A DNA stretch of 44,053 nucleotides, from positions 1 to 44,053 of the forward strand of contig JAUSAG010000006.1 of assembly GCA_030652995.1 (NCBI GenBank), in the 5' to 3' direction. Under the pieces are notes generated by a model. That model worked only from the letters and a program-made list of their open reading frames with translations, searched no databases and had not been told where the DNA came from. The position numbers and the translations under genes were made by a program. Source of the DNA: Methylotenera sp. GTDB lineage: Bacteria; Pseudomonadota; Gammaproteobacteria; Burkholderiales; Methylophilaceae. Each line of letters opens with the position of its first letter. Position 1 is the first letter of the stretch. Shown in pieces: positions 9,279-19,527 of the stretch.

Positions 9279-10349
9279 ATGAAAATAAAAGTATTAGTGA
9301 TTGATGACTCCGCATTAATTCGCAGCTTGTTGACTGAAATTATCAATAGTCAAAGTGATATGGTCGTGGTGGGCGCTGCGCCTGATCCACTGGTTGCGCG
9401 CGAAATGATCAAGCATTTAAATCCTGACGTGCTCACTTTGGATGTTGAAATGCCAAAGATGGATGGTTTGGATTTTTTAGAGAAGTTAATGCGCCTCAGG
9501 CCGATGCCTGTGGTAATGGTATCAACGCTGACTGAGCGAGGCTCGGAAATCACGATGCGCGCATTAGAGTTGGGCGCAATAGATTTTGTAACCAAACCAA
9601 AAATGTCGATCACAGAAGGTATGCGTGAGTATACAGATATTATTACCGACAAGATTCGCATTGCGTCACAAGCTAGAATAGCGTCACTATCACGTCCATC
9701 AACCGCACAAGCAGCCACGTCTGCGCCTATGCAGCTTCGTAACCCGCTTATTAGTAGTGAAAAACTATTGATTATTGGCGCATCAACGGGAGGCACTGAG
9801 GCGATTAAAGCATTTTTGCTGCAAATGCCCTCAGATTGCCCTGGCATTTTGATTACACAACACATGCCAGCCGGCTTTACTAAGTCATTTGCAAACCGTT
9901 TAAATTCACTCTGCCAAATTTCAGTGCAAGAAGCACAGGGCGGGGAGCGTATATTGCCAGGACACGCCTATATTGCACCAGGTGATCAGCATCTTTTGCT
10001 TGCCAGAAGCGGTGCAAACTATGTCACACAGTTAAGTGATGCTGCGCCAGTGAGTCGTCATAAACCTTCTGTTGATGTGTTGTTTGAGTCTGCCGCTACA
10101 TTTGCAGGTAAAAATGCTATTGGTGTAATTTTAACTGGGATGGGTAAGGATGGTGCATCAGGCATGGCGCTGATGAAGCAAGCTGGTGCCTATAATTTTG
10201 CACAAAATGAAGCTAGCTGTGTGGTGTATGGTATGCCAAAAGAGGCTGTGGCGCATGGTGGTGTAGATGAAATTGCACATTTGAATGATTTACCAAAATT
10301 GGTGCTAAATTATTTAATGGCAAATACAGCACGTGCGATGCGCGTGTAA
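9279..10349 (+). CDS. cheB: Chemotaxis response regulator protein-glutamate methylesterase CheB
   Basis: A 356-residue two-domain protein. The N-terminal receiver domain has DD at 9-10, the phospho-acceptor Asp55 in [12 protein letters not shown] and the Lys in VTKPK. The C-terminal methylesterase domain carries the triad Ser169 in IGASTGG, His195 in ITQHMPAGF and Asp291 in [10 protein letters not shown]. It removes methyl groups from receptors when phosphorylated by CheA. The 142 bp between cheD and cheB show no clear promoter. Confidence 0.97.
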   Translation: MKIKVLVIDDSALIRSLLTEIINSQSDMVVVGAAPDPLVAREMIKHLNPDVLTLDVEMPKMDGLDFLEKLMRLRPMPVVMVSTLTERGSEITMRALELGAIDFVTKPKMSITEGMREYTDIITDKIRIASQARIASLSRPSTAQAATSAPMQLRNPLISSEKLLIIGASTGGTEAIKAFLLQMPSDCPGILITQHMPAGFTKSFANRLNSLCQISVQEAQGGERILPGHAYIAPGDQHLLLARSGANYVTQLSDAAPVSRHKPSVDVLFESAATFAGKNAIGVILTGMGKDGASGMALMKQAGAYNFAQNEASCVVYGMPKEAVAHGGVDEIAHLNDLPKLVLNYLMANTARAMRV

Positions 10350-10405
10350 GAATATTAAGCAGAATATAGAATACCTAATAATGACTATTGTTAACGGAGT
10401 AAAGC

Positions 10406-10804
10406 ATGGCAAACCCAAATACTAAATTTCTTGTGGTGGATGATTTTTCTACCATGCGGAGAATTGTTCGTAATCTACTTAAAGAGTTAGGCTATACCAA
10501 TGTTGATGAGGCTGAGGATGGCGTCATAGCGTTAAATAAGCTTAAAGGCGGCGGGTTTGAATTTGTGGTTTCTGACTGGAACATGCCTAATATGGATGGT
10601 TTGACTTTATTACAAACAATGCGCGCTGATCCTGAATTGGCAAAGATTCCTGTACTGATGGTGACAGCTGAGGCGAAAAAAGAAAACATTATTGCAGCCG
10701 CCCAAGCTGGCGCAAATGGTTATGTTGTTAAGCCATTTACCGCCGTTACATTAGATGAGAAGTTATCCAAAATTTTTGAGAAGCTTGAGAAGGCAGGGGC
10801 GTAA
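10406..10804 (+). CDS. cheY: Chemotaxis response regulator CheY
   Basis: A 132-residue single receiver domain very close to enterobacterial CheY: acidic pair DD at 12-13, phospho-acceptor Asp57 in [10 protein letters not shown], the switch Thr in MVTAEA and the Lys in YVVKPFTA. Phospho-CheY binds the flagellar switch protein FliM and changes rotation. It is preceded by a good ribosome-binding site (ggag) and followed after 2 nt by cheZ, so the kinase output and its phosphatase are made together. Confidence 0.98.
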   Translation: MANPNTKFLVVDDFSTMRRIVRNLLKELGYTNVDEAEDGVIALNKLKGGGFEFVVSDWNMPNMDGLTLLQTMRADPELAKIPVLMVTAEAKKENIIAAAQAGANGYVVKPFTAVTLDEKLSKIFEKLEKAGA

Positions 10805-10806
10805 AA

Positions 10807-11496
10807 ATGACTGGCGATACTTTACAGCAACAAGCCTTACAAGCCGAGTTTGTACAAGCTACGGCACCTAATGACGATATGCTTAGCCGTATTGGACACG
10901 TCACAAGGATGCTGCATGATAGTTTGCAGGGCTTAGGGTTAGATAAGATTTTAGAGCAGGTTGCGCAAGATATACCAGATGCGCGTGACCGATTAGCCTA
11001 TGTTGCACGCATGACAGAGCAAGCAGCTGAACGTGTACTCAATGCAACAGATGCCGCAATTCCGCTACAAGATGAACTTGCATCAGGCGCTACGGCATTG
11101 CAACAGCGTTGGAAAACTGTGTTAGCAGAGCCTTCATTAAAAAGTGAATATAACCTGGCTGCAGATGAAACTTTGGCATTTTTAGCCATGACAGGAAAGC
11201 ACACCACAGAAACCAAGGCGCTGTTGATGGATATTATGATGGCGCAGGATTTTCAGGATTTAACTGGTCAAGTGATTAAAAAAATCACAGGATTAGCGCA
11301 AGACCTTGAAAAGCAATTGGTGCAAGTGCTCGTGGACTTTTCTCCAGCTAAGCCTAAAAAAGACGGTGAAGCAAACAAGGTGGAAAGCAACGATACGGCT
11401 TTACTCATGAATGGTCCGCAAATTGACCCAACTGTGGCAGATGTAGTCGCAAGCCAAGAGCAGGTGGATGATTTGTTAGATAGTCTTGGATTTTAG
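10807..11496 (+). CDS. cheZ: CheY-P phosphatase CheZ
   Basis: A 229-residue helical protein that dephosphorylates CheY-P. The active-site block AQDFQDLTGQVIKKI (about 146-160) contains the Asp (151) and the Gln (155) that enters the CheY site. The C-terminal amphipathic helix QEQVDDLLDSLGF is the CheY-docking peptide. It starts 3 nt after cheY stops. CheZ is usual in gamma- and betaproteobacteria and ends this chemotaxis cluster. Confidence 0.96.
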   Translation: MTGDTLQQQALQAEFVQATAPNDDMLSRIGHVTRMLHDSLQGLGLDKILEQVAQDIPDARDRLAYVARMTEQAAERVLNATDAAIPLQDELASGATALQQRWKTVLAEPSLKSEYNLAADETLAFLAMTGKHTTETKALLMDIMMAQDFQDLTGQVIKKITGLAQDLEKQLVQVLVDFSPAKPKKDGEANKVESNDTALLMNGPQIDPTVADVVASQEQVDDLLDSLGF

Positions 11497-11556
11497 ACTG
11501 GAGATTAAGCCTTCTCAATAAACATGATTGCTTTATAGCTAAACATTAGGGCGTGC

Positions 11557-11562
11557 TAAAAT
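11557..11562 (+). promoter_or_regulatory. Candidate extended -10 promoter for gltX
   Basis: TAAAAT preceded by TGC (TGCTAAAAT) fits an extended -10 element 30 bp before the gltX ATG. No convincing -35 is seen at 17 bp. It sits between cheZ and the unrelated gltX, where a new promoter is expected. Confidence 0.4.
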
Positions 11563-11591
11563 AACGCTGTTACTGTTAATTGATATTAAAT

Positions 11592-12980
11592 ATGATTGTT
11601 CGTACCCGTTTTGCTCCAAGTCCTACTGGTTTCCTCCATATTGGTGGCGCGCGCACCGCATTGTTTTCATGGGCTTATGCCAAAAAACATGGCGGTGCTT
11701 TTATTTTACGTATTGAAGATACCGATGTTGCGCGTAGCACACCAGAGGCGGTGCAAGCCATACTAGACGGCATGCAATGGCTAGGCTTGGATTACGACGA
11801 AGGCCCATTTTACCAAATGCAGCGCATGGATCGCTATAAACAGGTGATTCAAACCATGTTGCAACAAGGTAGCGCCTATTATTGCTACAGTAGTAAAACA
11901 GAGTTGGATACGTTGCGTGAGCAGCAAATGGCAGACAAACAAAAGCCACGTTATGACGGAAAGTGGCGTCCAGAAGCGGGTAAAGTATTGCCTGCTATCC
12001 CAACCGATATTTCACCGGTTATTCGTTTTAAAAATCCGCAAGATGGTGTTGTGGTTTGGGATGATTTGGTTAAAGGTCGTATTGAAATTGCCAATAGTGA
12101 GTTGGATGATTTAATTATCGCTCGTGCCGATGGCACGCCCACTTATAATTTTTGTGTAGTAGTTGATGATTGGGAAATGGGTATTACGCAGGTTATTCGC
12201 GGCGATGACCATGTCAACAATACGCCACGTCAAATTAATATGCTCAAAGCGCTAGGCGCTAAGATTCCGCAATATGCGCACTTATCGATGATTTTAGGTG
12301 GTGATGGGCAAAAGTTATCTAAACGGCATGGTGCTGTGAGTGTGATGCAATATGATGAAGATGGCTATTTACCAGAGGCCGTGCTGAATTATTTATCCCG
12401 ACTAGGTTGGAGTCATGGTGATGAAGAAGTTTTTAGTATGCATCAATTCTGTGAGTGGTTTGACCTTGACCACATTACGTCGTCAGCCGCGCAATTTAAT
12501 ACTGAAAAACTCAACTGGTTAAATAATCATTACATTAAGCAGGCAAGTGCCGAATCCCTTTTGGGTGATATTACCAAACGCCTTGCTAAACTAAACGTGA
12601 GTGTGAGCGAAACACCTAACTTGCCAGCTGTGATTGATTTGTATAAAGAGCGTGCAAATACGTTGAATGAGCTTGCGGCAAGTATTGCTTATTTTTATCA
12701 AAAACCGATCATGGATCTAGTTGCCGCAGAAAAGCATTTAACCGTGGAGATTAAACCAGCGATTGCTACATTGGCTGATTTGTTAAAAGCGGTTGATTGG
12801 CAGGCAGAAGCGATTCATCATGCGATTAACGAGGTGGTGACGCAGTATCAACTGAAGTTTCCTAAAGTAGCTATGCCGCTACGCGTAATGCTGACGGGTA
12901 TTGCACAATCTCCAAGCATTGACCAAGTAATGAAACTGATGGGCCGGGAAGAAGTCCTAGCAAGAATCACTAACCATTAG
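11592..12980 (+). CDS. gltX: Glutamate--tRNA ligase
   Basis: Class I aminoacyl-tRNA synthetase that charges tRNA-Glu. The N-terminus reads TRFAPSPTGFLHIGGARTAL with the HIGH-type motif HIGG. The KMSKS loop is QKLSKRHG. Length is 462 residues from the ATG at 11592, normal for the family. I prefer this ATG over an in-frame TTG at 11580 because the family begins M-x-x-RTRFAPSPTG. The zinc-finger Cys pattern of some GltX proteins is not complete here (only CYCY-like residues near 97). It could be nondiscriminating if GatCAB is present elsewhere. Confidence 0.97.
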   Translation: MIVRTRFAPSPTGFLHIGGARTALFSWAYAKKHGGAFILRIEDTDVARSTPEAVQAILDGMQWLGLDYDEGPFYQMQRMDRYKQVIQTMLQQGSAYYCYSSKTELDTLREQQMADKQKPRYDGKWRPEAGKVLPAIPTDISPVIRFKNPQDGVVVWDDLVKGRIEIANSELDDLIIARADGTPTYNFCVVVDDWEMGITQVIRGDDHVNNTPRQINMLKALGAKIPQYAHLSMILGGDGQKLSKRHGAVSVMQYDEDGYLPEAVLNYLSRLGWSHGDEEVFSMHQFCEWFDLDHITSSAAQFNTEKLNWLNNHYIKQASAESLLGDITKRLAKLNVSVSETPNLPAVIDLYKERANTLNELAASIAYFYQKPIMDLVAAEKHLTVEIKPAIATLADLLKAVDWQAEAIHHAINEVVTQYQLKFPKVAMPLRVMLTGIAQSPSIDQVMKLMGREEVLARITNH

Positions 12981-13045
12981 CTAGCTATTAAATAGTGGTT
13001 TAAATGGAACGAATTCGATTGCTCTAAATCAGAACGAGTGTAGTA

Positions 13046-13074
13046 TTAACAAACTGTAGTTGTAAATTTTATAT
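13046..13074 (+). promoter_or_regulatory. Candidate sigma-70 promoter for hfq
   Basis: TTAACA at 13046-13051 and TTATAT at 13069-13074 are separated by 17 bp. They lie 24 bp before the hfq ATG, which has a clear taggag ribosome-binding site. Confidence 0.5.
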
Positions 13075-13097
13075 AACTCCAAACAATAGGAGACATC

Positions 13098-13334
13098 ATG
13101 AATCACAAAGGGCAAATGTTACAAGACCCATTTCTTAACGCTTTACGTAAAGAACATGTCGCTGTATCTATCTATCTCGTTAATGGCATCAAATTACAAG
13201 GTCAAGTGGATTCATTTGATCAGTACGTTATATTGCTTAAAAACACTGTTACTCAAATGGTTTATAAACATGCGATTTCAACCATTGTTCCAGCACGTAT
13301 GGTAAACATACCAGAACAAGAAGGCGATGAATAA
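13098..13334 (+). CDS. hfq: RNA chaperone Hfq
   Basis: A 78-residue Sm-like protein that forms a hexameric ring pairing small RNAs with mRNAs. It shows the whole Hfq core: [41 protein letters not shown] (Sm1) and [13 protein letters not shown] (Sm2, with the YKHA uridine-binding residues). The C-terminal tail is short and acidic (NIPEQEGDE), as in other betaproteobacteria. hflX follows 3 nt after its stop, the conserved hfq-hflX-hflK-hflC order. Confidence 0.98.
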   Translation: MNHKGQMLQDPFLNALRKEHVAVSIYLVNGIKLQGQVDSFDQYVILLKNTVTQMVYKHAISTIVPARMVNIPEQEGDE

Positions 13335-13337
13335 GCA

Positions 13338-14474
13338 TTGAAAGATTTGTTTGAAAGACCGAGTGGTGGCGATGCTGCCATAATGGTCAGCATTGATTTT
13401 GGCGATACCGATTACGAAGAAAGTTTACATGAACTTCGTCAGTTAAGTATCAGCGCTGGTCTGGCAATACGCGGTACGATTGAAGGTAAGCGCGCTACAC
13501 CAGATGCCAAATTTTTTATCGGTAGTGGTAAGGCCGATGAATTGTCGCAAATGATGCAAGCCAGTGAAGCTAACATTGCCGTATTTAATCACGACTTGTC
13601 ACCGTCGCAACAACGCAATTTAGAGCGGTTGTTACAAGCGCGCGTGGTAGATAGAACCGGCTTAATTCTTGATATATTCAGCCAGCGTGCGCAAAGCCAT
13701 GAAGGTAAGTTGCAGGTTGAGCTTGCACAGCTTGAGCATTTGTCCACGCGTCTGGTACGTGGTTGGACACACTTGGAACGTCAAAAAGGGGGTATCGGTG
13801 TACGCGGTGGTCCTGGTGAGTCGCAACTCGAGCTTGATCGTCGCATGTTGCGCGTGCGTGTTAAGCAATTGCGTGAAAAGCTCATCAAGCTCAAGGCGCA
13901 GCGTGGCATGCAGCGTAGGGCACGTAAACGGTCCGATGTGATGACGGTATCTTTGGTAGGTTATACCAATGCAGGAAAATCAACAGTATTTAATCGCCTG
14001 ACTAAAGCCGACATTTATGTGGCAGATCAATTATTTGCCACCTTGGATACAACAACACACAAGATTTTTATTGAAGGTTGTGGGGCGGTTGTGCTATCCG
14101 ATACTGTTGGTTTTATTAAGCATTTGCCACACGCTTTAGTTGAAGCGTTTGGTGCAACGCTAGAAGAATCGGTACAAGCAGACCTATTGTTGCATATTGT
14201 AGATACGGCCAGTACCAACCGTGATGAGCAGATCACACAGGTGAATAAAGTGTTGCTGGAGATTGGCGCTGCTAAGGTGCCGCAGATTTTAGTGCTCAAC
14301 CAAATTGACCGTGTGGGTTTGGAGCCATCCGTGACACGTGATGAATATGGTAGAATTGCAACCTTGCATGTATCTGCTAAAACAGGTGAGGGCATGGATT
14401 TGTTAAGGCAAGCCATGGCGGAACATTACCAATATATACAGAAACAACGAACAGAAGAACATGCTTATTTGTAA
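13338..14474 (+). CDS. hflX: Ribosome-associated GTPase HflX
   Basis: A 378-residue GTPase that in other bacteria splits or rescues stalled ribosomes. Blocks seen: the N-terminal domain with FFIGSGKADEL and FNHDLSPSQQRNLE, the linker block GGIGVRGGPGESQLELDRR, G1 GYTNAGKSTVFN, G3 DTVGFIKHLP and G4 NQID. The start is a TTG at 13338, giving MKDLFERP, chosen because it begins 3 nt after the hfq stop and covers the expected N-terminus. Non-ATG start and close spacing suggest coupling to hfq translation. Confidence 0.95.
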   Translation: MKDLFERPSGGDAAIMVSIDFGDTDYEESLHELRQLSISAGLAIRGTIEGKRATPDAKFFIGSGKADELSQMMQASEANIAVFNHDLSPSQQRNLERLLQARVVDRTGLILDIFSQRAQSHEGKLQVELAQLEHLSTRLVRGWTHLERQKGGIGVRGGPGESQLELDRRMLRVRVKQLREKLIKLKAQRGMQRRARKRSDVMTVSLVGYTNAGKSTVFNRLTKADIYVADQLFATLDTTTHKIFIEGCGAVVLSDTVGFIKHLPHALVEAFGATLEESVQADLLLHIVDTASTNRDEQITQVNKVLLEIGAAKVPQILVLNQIDRVGLEPSVTRDEYGRIATLHVSAKTGEGMDLLRQAMAEHYQYIQKQRTEEHAYL

Positions 14475-14536
14475 GGTGGCAATTATTATCATTGGGTGCA
14501 TACAAATGTAGTGTTGAGTCAATAAAAAAACCATGA

Positions 14537-14557
14537 AAATACAGATTGTCTGTATTT
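14537..14557. other. Hairpin between hflX and hflK
   Basis: AAATACAGA (14537-14545) and TCTGTATTT (14549-14557) form a perfect 9-bp stem with a 3-nt TTG loop. An imperfect CCA/TGG pairing extends the base. No U-run follows. It lies in the 166-bp gap between hflX and hflK and might attenuate or process the transcript, or act as an operator. Confidence 0.45.
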
Positions 14558-14640
14558 ATTGGTGAGTATTTGTCGCTGATAACCGTTTTTTGGTTAGCTA
14601 GTGTATTTAATGAATATCAGTTTTAGTTTTGGAGCAATGA

Positions 14641-15840
14641 ATGATTAAATTTCCTGGATGGCGCGCACAAAATAATGAAGGTCCCCCAGATTTAGACGAG
14701 GTTATGCGCGATTTAAGCCGTAAGATCAATACCTTGTTTGGTAAAGGCGGTGGAAACAAGTCCGGTCCACAGTCAGTTCGACCGCAAGCCAACCCCGTTA
14801 ATTTACCGATATTACCTATACTCGCTGTTGTAATGCTTATTTGGCTAGGATCAGGGTTTTATATTGTTGATCAAGGTTCACTTGGTGTGGTAAAGCGTTT
14901 TGGTAAAGTGCTGAATGAAAACACAGAGCCAGGACCGCGTTGGCATTTGCCTTACCCTGTTGAATCTGTATCTGTTGTGAATATGGAGCAGGTGCGCAGG
15001 TTGGAAGTTGGTTACCGTAGCGGTGCTGAAGGTGGCGGTAGTAAAACCAAGCAACCGCGTGAAGCGTTGATGCTGACTGAAGATGAAAACATTATTGATT
15101 TGCAGTTTGCGGTGCAGTACAACCTGAATAATGCAAAATATTATTTGTTTAACAATCGTTCAACTGATGCTGCGGTAATGTCTGCGGCTGAAACGGCGAT
15201 TCGCGAAGTCGTGGGTAAGAATAAATTAGATGATCTATTACAAAAAGGCTTGGCAGATACTTCAGAGCGTATGCAAGTTATTTTGGATAGCTACAAGACT
15301 GGTGTAAAAATTATCAGTGTATCACTGCAAAGTGCACAACCGCCCGAGCAAGTGCAAGAGGCGTTTGAAGACGTCAACCGTGCTAATCAAGATAATCAGC
15401 GTCAAATTAACGAAGGTCAAGCCTACGCGAATGATGTTATTCCAAAAGCACGAGGTACGGCTTCACGTTTGCTAGCTGAAGCAGCGGGTTATAAATTAAA
15501 AGTTGAGAGTGAAGCGCGAGGCAATACCAGCCGTTTTGATCAAATTTTAGCGCAATATAACAACGCGCCTGAAGTGACGCGCCAACGTTTGTTTTTAGAT
15601 GCGCAAGAACAGATTATGTCGAGTGTTAGCAAGGTGATTGTGGATCAAAAAGCAGGCAACAGTTTGCTGTACTTGCCATTAGATAAGCTCATCAGTGCCA
15701 GTGGTGGTGATACGGTTCAGCAGTCACAATCCATGCAGTCGCTAAATCCGCAGGTTGGCGCAGCTGCTGCAGCTGAAGCGTTAGCTACTGCTGATCGTAC
15801 ACGCGATGCTTTCCGTAGTCGTGACAGAGAAAGTCGATAA
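14641..15840 (+). CDS. hflK: FtsH protease activity modulator HflK
   Basis: A 399-residue SPFH/band 7 membrane protein that, with HflC, forms a cage around the FtsH protease. A Gly-rich N-terminal cytoplasmic tail (about 1-55) is followed by one membrane helix (PILPILAVVMLIWLGSGFY) and the band 7 domain starting VDQGSLGVVKRFGKVL. A long helical region with VQEAFEDVNRANQDNQR is typical of HflK. hflC begins 6 nt after its stop. The C-terminal tail is Ala/Gln-rich and low in complexity, as in homologues. Confidence 0.96.
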   Translation: MIKFPGWRAQNNEGPPDLDEVMRDLSRKINTLFGKGGGNKSGPQSVRPQANPVNLPILPILAVVMLIWLGSGFYIVDQGSLGVVKRFGKVLNENTEPGPRWHLPYPVESVSVVNMEQVRRLEVGYRSGAEGGGSKTKQPREALMLTEDENIIDLQFAVQYNLNNAKYYLFNNRSTDAAVMSAAETAIREVVGKNKLDDLLQKGLADTSERMQVILDSYKTGVKIISVSLQSAQPPEQVQEAFEDVNRANQDNQRQINEGQAYANDVIPKARGTASRLLAEAAGYKLKVESEARGNTSRFDQILAQYNNAPEVTRQRLFLDAQEQIMSSVSKVIVDQKAGNSLLYLPLDKLISASGGDTVQQSQSMQSLNPQVGAAAAAEALATADRTRDAFRSRDRESR

Positions 15841-15846
15841 GGAATA

Positions 15847-16722
15847 ATGATGAAAAATATAAAAAATATTCTTATTTTTGCAATTGTTGGATTGATGTTT
15901 TTATCAGTTTCAGCATTTACTGTAGATCAAACGCAATATGTATTGGTACAACGACTAGGTGAAATTGTTGCTGTTAAAAAGCAGCCAGGGCTATATTTTA
16001 AAGTACCGTTGTTAGATAACTTAAAGTACTTTGATAATCGTATTTTGACGCTGGATTGGGAGCAGCCTGCCAAATTTATCACCAGTGAAAACAAATATAT
16101 GATGGTGGATTCCTTTGTGAAATGGCGCATAGTGGACCCTAAAAAATACTATGTGTCGATCAAAGAAGGTGGAGAAGTTGCCGCAGAAGATCGATTATCA
16201 AAAGTGGTGAATGCTGGCTTACGTACTGAGTTTGGTATGCGTACTGTGCATGAGGTGATTGCCGGTGAACGCGGAGTGGTGATGGATCGCTTGCGTCAAA
16301 AAGCTGACCTTGAAGCGCGTCAAATGGGTATTGAGGTTGTGGATGTACGTTTGAAACGTGTTGATTATTCAGAAGAAATCAGTAAATCTGTGTTTGATCG
16401 TATGATTGCAGAACGTAAGCGTCTTGCTAATCAACTACGGTCAGAAGGTTCTGCTGCCTCCGAAAAAATTCGTGCAGATGCAGATAAACAACGTGAAGTG
16501 ATTGTTGCTGAAGCTTTCCGGGATGCACAAAAAACCAAGGGTGAGGGCGATGCTAAAGCCGCTGAAATTTACAATCAGTCCTACAGCCGCAATCCGGAGT
16601 TTTACGCGTTTTATCGCAGCACAGAAGCCTACAAAAACAGCTTTAAGAGCAAGAGTGATGTCATGGTGTTAGATCCAAACTCAGACTTCTTCAAGTACAT
16701 GCGTAGCCCTTCTAAGAAATAA
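15847..16722 (+). CDS. hflC: Protease modulator HflC
   Basis: A 291-residue partner of HflK. It has an N-terminal membrane helix (about 5-24, NILIFAIVGLMFLSVSAF) and a band 7 domain (DQTQYVLVQRLGEIV, VDSFVKWRIVDPKKYY, VVDVRLKRVDYSEEI). The conserved C-terminal SPFH region has MIAERKRLANQLRSEG and FYAFYRSTEAYK. Two adjacent ATGs (15847 and 15850) are possible starts; an aagga ribosome-binding site precedes both. It acts with HflK at the periplasmic face of the inner membrane. Confidence 0.96.
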   Translation: MMKNIKNILIFAIVGLMFLSVSAFTVDQTQYVLVQRLGEIVAVKKQPGLYFKVPLLDNLKYFDNRILTLDWEQPAKFITSENKYMMVDSFVKWRIVDPKKYYVSIKEGGEVAAEDRLSKVVNAGLRTEFGMRTVHEVIAGERGVVMDRLRQKADLEARQMGIEVVDVRLKRVDYSEEISKSVFDRMIAERKRLANQLRSEGSAASEKIRADADKQREVIVAEAFRDAQKTKGEGDAKAAEIYNQSYSRNPEFYAFYRSTEAYKNSFKSKSDVMVLDPNSDFFKYMRSPSKK

Positions 16723-16733
16723 GGCTTAGCATT

Positions 16734-16919
16734 TTGAGCGGGACACTACTGACTGCATTAGGTCTTATGCTGGTTTTAGAGGGTTTATTGCCTTTGTTGA
16801 TGCCACAGGCTTGGCGTGAGACCTTCAAACGCATGATTGAGATGAAAGATGGGCAACTAAGGTTTGTCGGTTTGGCGTCTATTATTTGTGGTTTGATATT
16901 AATTTTATTAAGTAAGTAA
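16734..16919 (+). CDS. DUF2065 (YjeT-type) small membrane protein
   Basis: A 61-residue protein with two predicted membrane helices (about 2-24 and 43-60) joined by a short basic/acidic loop (RETFKRMIEMKDGQLR). It matches the DUF2065/YjeT family in size, LLMPQAWRE block and position after hflC, where it is usually found. Function is unknown. The start is TTG at 16734, 11 nt after hflC. Confidence 0.85.
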   Translation: MSGTLLTALGLMLVLEGLLPLLMPQAWRETFKRMIEMKDGQLRFVGLASIICGLILILLSK

Positions 16920-16961
16920 TTTTTTTTGTAAATAATTGCTTGCTAAAAAGTGATGATAAAA

Positions 16962-18125
16962 ATGCGTAATTGGTTACTCCCGGAATTTATTGAAGATGTT
17001 TTGCCCGCTGAGGCTGCACGTATTGAAACATTGCGTCGTACCTTGCTCGATTTATTTAAAGTGCATGGTTATCAGTATGTTATTCCTCCTATGTTAGAGT
17101 ATATGGAGTCTTTAATTACAGGTGTTGGGCATGATTTAGATCTGGCCACGTTTAAAGTGGTTGATCAGCTTACTGGCCGATTGATGGGTGTGCGCGCTGA
17201 CATGACGCCACAGGCGGCACGGATAGATGCGCATTTGTTAAATCATCAAGGGATTACGCGCTTATGCTATGCCGGTAGTGTATTGCGTACCAAACCAGAT
17301 GGTTTGGCGCAAACACGTGAGCCTTTGCAGTTAGGTGCGGAACTATATGGCCATGCAGGCATTGCGAGCGACATTGAAATTCAGCGCTTACTTGTTAAGG
17401 CATTGCAGGCCTTAGGTATTGATCAAGTTCACATGGATTTTAGCCATGTGAATGTATTTGGTAGCTTAATTGAATCTAGCCAAATCAACCCGCAACTTGA
17501 GAAAGACTTATACGCCGCGTTGCAAAGCAAAGATCAATCTTCTGTTGCAGTCTTAGCTAAGGATTTAGACAAAACTACGCGAGAAGCTTTATTACATTTA
17601 ACCGAGCTTAATGGTGATAAAACCATATTAGTGAAAGCTGCAAAGTTGTTACCAGAAACTGCTGCGATTAAACACGCACTAGAAGATTTAATCAAAGTTA
17701 GTGGTGCTTTAGATGACTTGGGCGTTACTGTGAGCTTTGATTTAAGCGAATTGCGTGGCTATCATTACCATAGTGGTATTGTGTTTGCCGCTTATGCGCA
17801 AGGTTATAAAGGACCATTAGCATTAGGTGGCCGTTATGATAAAGTTGGCCAATCATTTGGTCGCGCACGTCCTGCCACAGGCTTCAGCCTGGATTTACGC
17901 GGTGTGGCAACGGCGTTGCCTCCAGCACAGTCAGTAGCAGCTATATTTGCGCCTGCTTCAGATGATCAAACATTGAATGCTAAAATTGAGGCTTTAAGGG
18001 CTGAAGGCTGCATCGTAGTACAGGGCTTAATCGGTGCTGAGTCTGATATGGTTGAACTCAATTGTAATAAAAAACTGGAACATTTCAACTCAGGTTGGCA
18101 CGTAGTGGAAATAGCACCCCAATAA
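16962..18125 (+). CDS. hisZ: ATP phosphoribosyltransferase regulatory subunit HisZ
   Basis: HisZ is a HisRS-like protein without tRNA-charging function that activates the short-form HisG in histidine synthesis. The family start MRNWLLPEFIEDVLPAEA is clear and sets my choice of the ATG at 16962; upstream in-frame starts exist at 16950 (GTG) and 16953 (ATG). HisRS-like blocks are VRADMTPQAARIDAH, GAELYGHAG, SFDLSELRGYHYHSGIVF and LGGRYD. It lies between hflC/DUF2065 and purA, a common betaproteobacterial order. hisG is not in the window. Confidence 0.95.
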   Translation: MRNWLLPEFIEDVLPAEAARIETLRRTLLDLFKVHGYQYVIPPMLEYMESLITGVGHDLDLATFKVVDQLTGRLMGVRADMTPQAARIDAHLLNHQGITRLCYAGSVLRTKPDGLAQTREPLQLGAELYGHAGIASDIEIQRLLVKALQALGIDQVHMDFSHVNVFGSLIESSQINPQLEKDLYAALQSKDQSSVAVLAKDLDKTTREALLHLTELNGDKTILVKAAKLLPETAAIKHALEDLIKVSGALDDLGVTVSFDLSELRGYHYHSGIVFAAYAQGYKGPLALGGRYDKVGQSFGRARPATGFSLDLRGVATALPPAQSVAAIFAPASDDQTLNAKIEALRAEGCIVVQGLIGAESDMVELNCNKKLEHFNSGWHVVEIAPQ

Positions 18126-18189
18126 AAATCATCACAACTGCTAGTTATTAAAAATTTCAACATTAACACTCAATTATAAAGTCAACGTT

Positions 18190-19521
18190 ATGGCAAATAA
18201 GAATGCAAAAAATGTAGTCGTCATTGGTACCCAGTGGGGCGATGAAGGTAAAGGCAAGATAGTCGATTGGCTCACAGATCATGCCCAAGGCGTAGTGCGC
18301 TTTCAAGGTGGACACAATGCGGGTCATACGCTGGTTGTAGGTCAAGGTGACGCACAACGCATTTATAAACTAAATTTGGTGCCATCAGGCATCGTACGTG
18401 CCGGCGTGAACTGCTACATTGGTAACGGCGTAGTGTTAGATGCTGGGCATTTGTTGAGTGAGATTTCCGTACTTGAACAAGGTGGCTTGGAAGTTAAAAA
18501 TCGTCTTAAGGTCAGTTCAGGTTGCCCATTGATTTTAAGCCATCACGTAGCTGTTGATTTAGCACGCGAGGCTAAACGTGGCGCGGATAAAAAAATCGGT
18601 ACTACAGGTAAAGGTATAGGTCCGACTTATGAAGATAAAGTAGCGCGCCGTGCTTTACGTGTTTATGATTTATTTTACCCTGAACGCTTTGCCGATAAAT
18701 TACGCGAAGTCATGGACTACCACAATTTCGTCCTTACAAATTATCTTGATGCCAAGGCTGTTGATTTTAACCAACAATACGATGCAAGCATGCAGCATGC
18801 GATTGCCTTGAAACCTATGGTGACTGATATTTCAGCTGAACTTTATGCAGCTAATATCAAAGGTGAAAATCTGTTGTTTGAAGGTGCACAAGGCACATTA
18901 CTGGATATTGATCACGGCACTTACCCATATGTGACATCTAGCAATTGTATTGCAGGCCAAGCCTCAGCAGGCGCGGGTGTTGGTGCCAATATGTTGCATT
19001 ATGTATTAGGCATTACCAAAGCCTACACCACGCGCGTAGGTGGCGGACCTTTTCCGAGTGAACTTGATATTGAAACGCAAGGCGTGCCTGGATATCAAAT
19101 GTCTAACAAAGGTCAAGAGATTGGCACGGTCACAAAACGTAAACGTCGCTGTGGTTGGTTTGATGCAGCAGCATTGCGTCGCTCTGCGTTAATTAACGGT
19201 TTAACGGGTTTATGTATTACTAAACTGGACGTATTAGATGGTATTAAAGAACTTAACATTTGCACAGGTTACGAGTTGGATGGCAAAAAAATAGATCTAC
19301 TGCCGATCGGTGCTGATGACGTAGCAGGTTGTAAGCCGATTTATGAAACGGTGCCAGGATGGTCAGAAACTACTTTTGGCGTTAAAACTTGGGATGGTTT
19401 ACCTAAAAATGCACAAAACTATCTTAAACGTTTAGAAGCGCTGTGTGGTGTGCCTATCGCCATTGTTTCTACAGGCCCTGAGCGTGATGAAACTATTGTG
19501 ATTGAACACCCTTTCGCATAA
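18190..19521 (+). CDS. purA: Adenylosuccinate synthetase
   Basis: A 443-residue enzyme joining IMP and aspartate with GTP to make adenylosuccinate, the first step to AMP. The GTP/IMP loop [17 protein letters not shown] and [12 protein letters not shown] are at the N-terminus. [34 protein letters not shown] and [12 protein letters not shown] are all family signatures. The length is slightly above E. coli PurA (432). It is followed after 6 nt by the C1-cofactor genes, so they may share its transcript. Confidence 0.98.
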   Translation: MANKNAKNVVVIGTQWGDEGKGKIVDWLTDHAQGVVRFQGGHNAGHTLVVGQGDAQRIYKLNLVPSGIVRAGVNCYIGNGVVLDAGHLLSEISVLEQGGLEVKNRLKVSSGCPLILSHHVAVDLAREAKRGADKKIGTTGKGIGPTYEDKVARRALRVYDLFYPERFADKLREVMDYHNFVLTNYLDAKAVDFNQQYDASMQHAIALKPMVTDISAELYAANIKGENLLFEGAQGTLLDIDHGTYPYVTSSNCIAGQASAGAGVGANMLHYVLGITKAYTTRVGGGPFPSELDIETQGVPGYQMSNKGQEIGTVTKRKRRCGWFDAAALRRSALINGLTGLCITKLDVLDGIKELNICTGYELDGKKIDLLPIGADDVAGCKPIYETVPGWSETTFGVKTWDGLPKNAQNYLKRLEALCGVPIAIVSTGPERDETIVIEHPFA

Positions 19522-19527
19522 ATCATA

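Noticed and set aside
11580-11591. TTG start for gltX four codons upstream.
   Set aside because: The family starts at the ATG just before RTRFAPSPTG.
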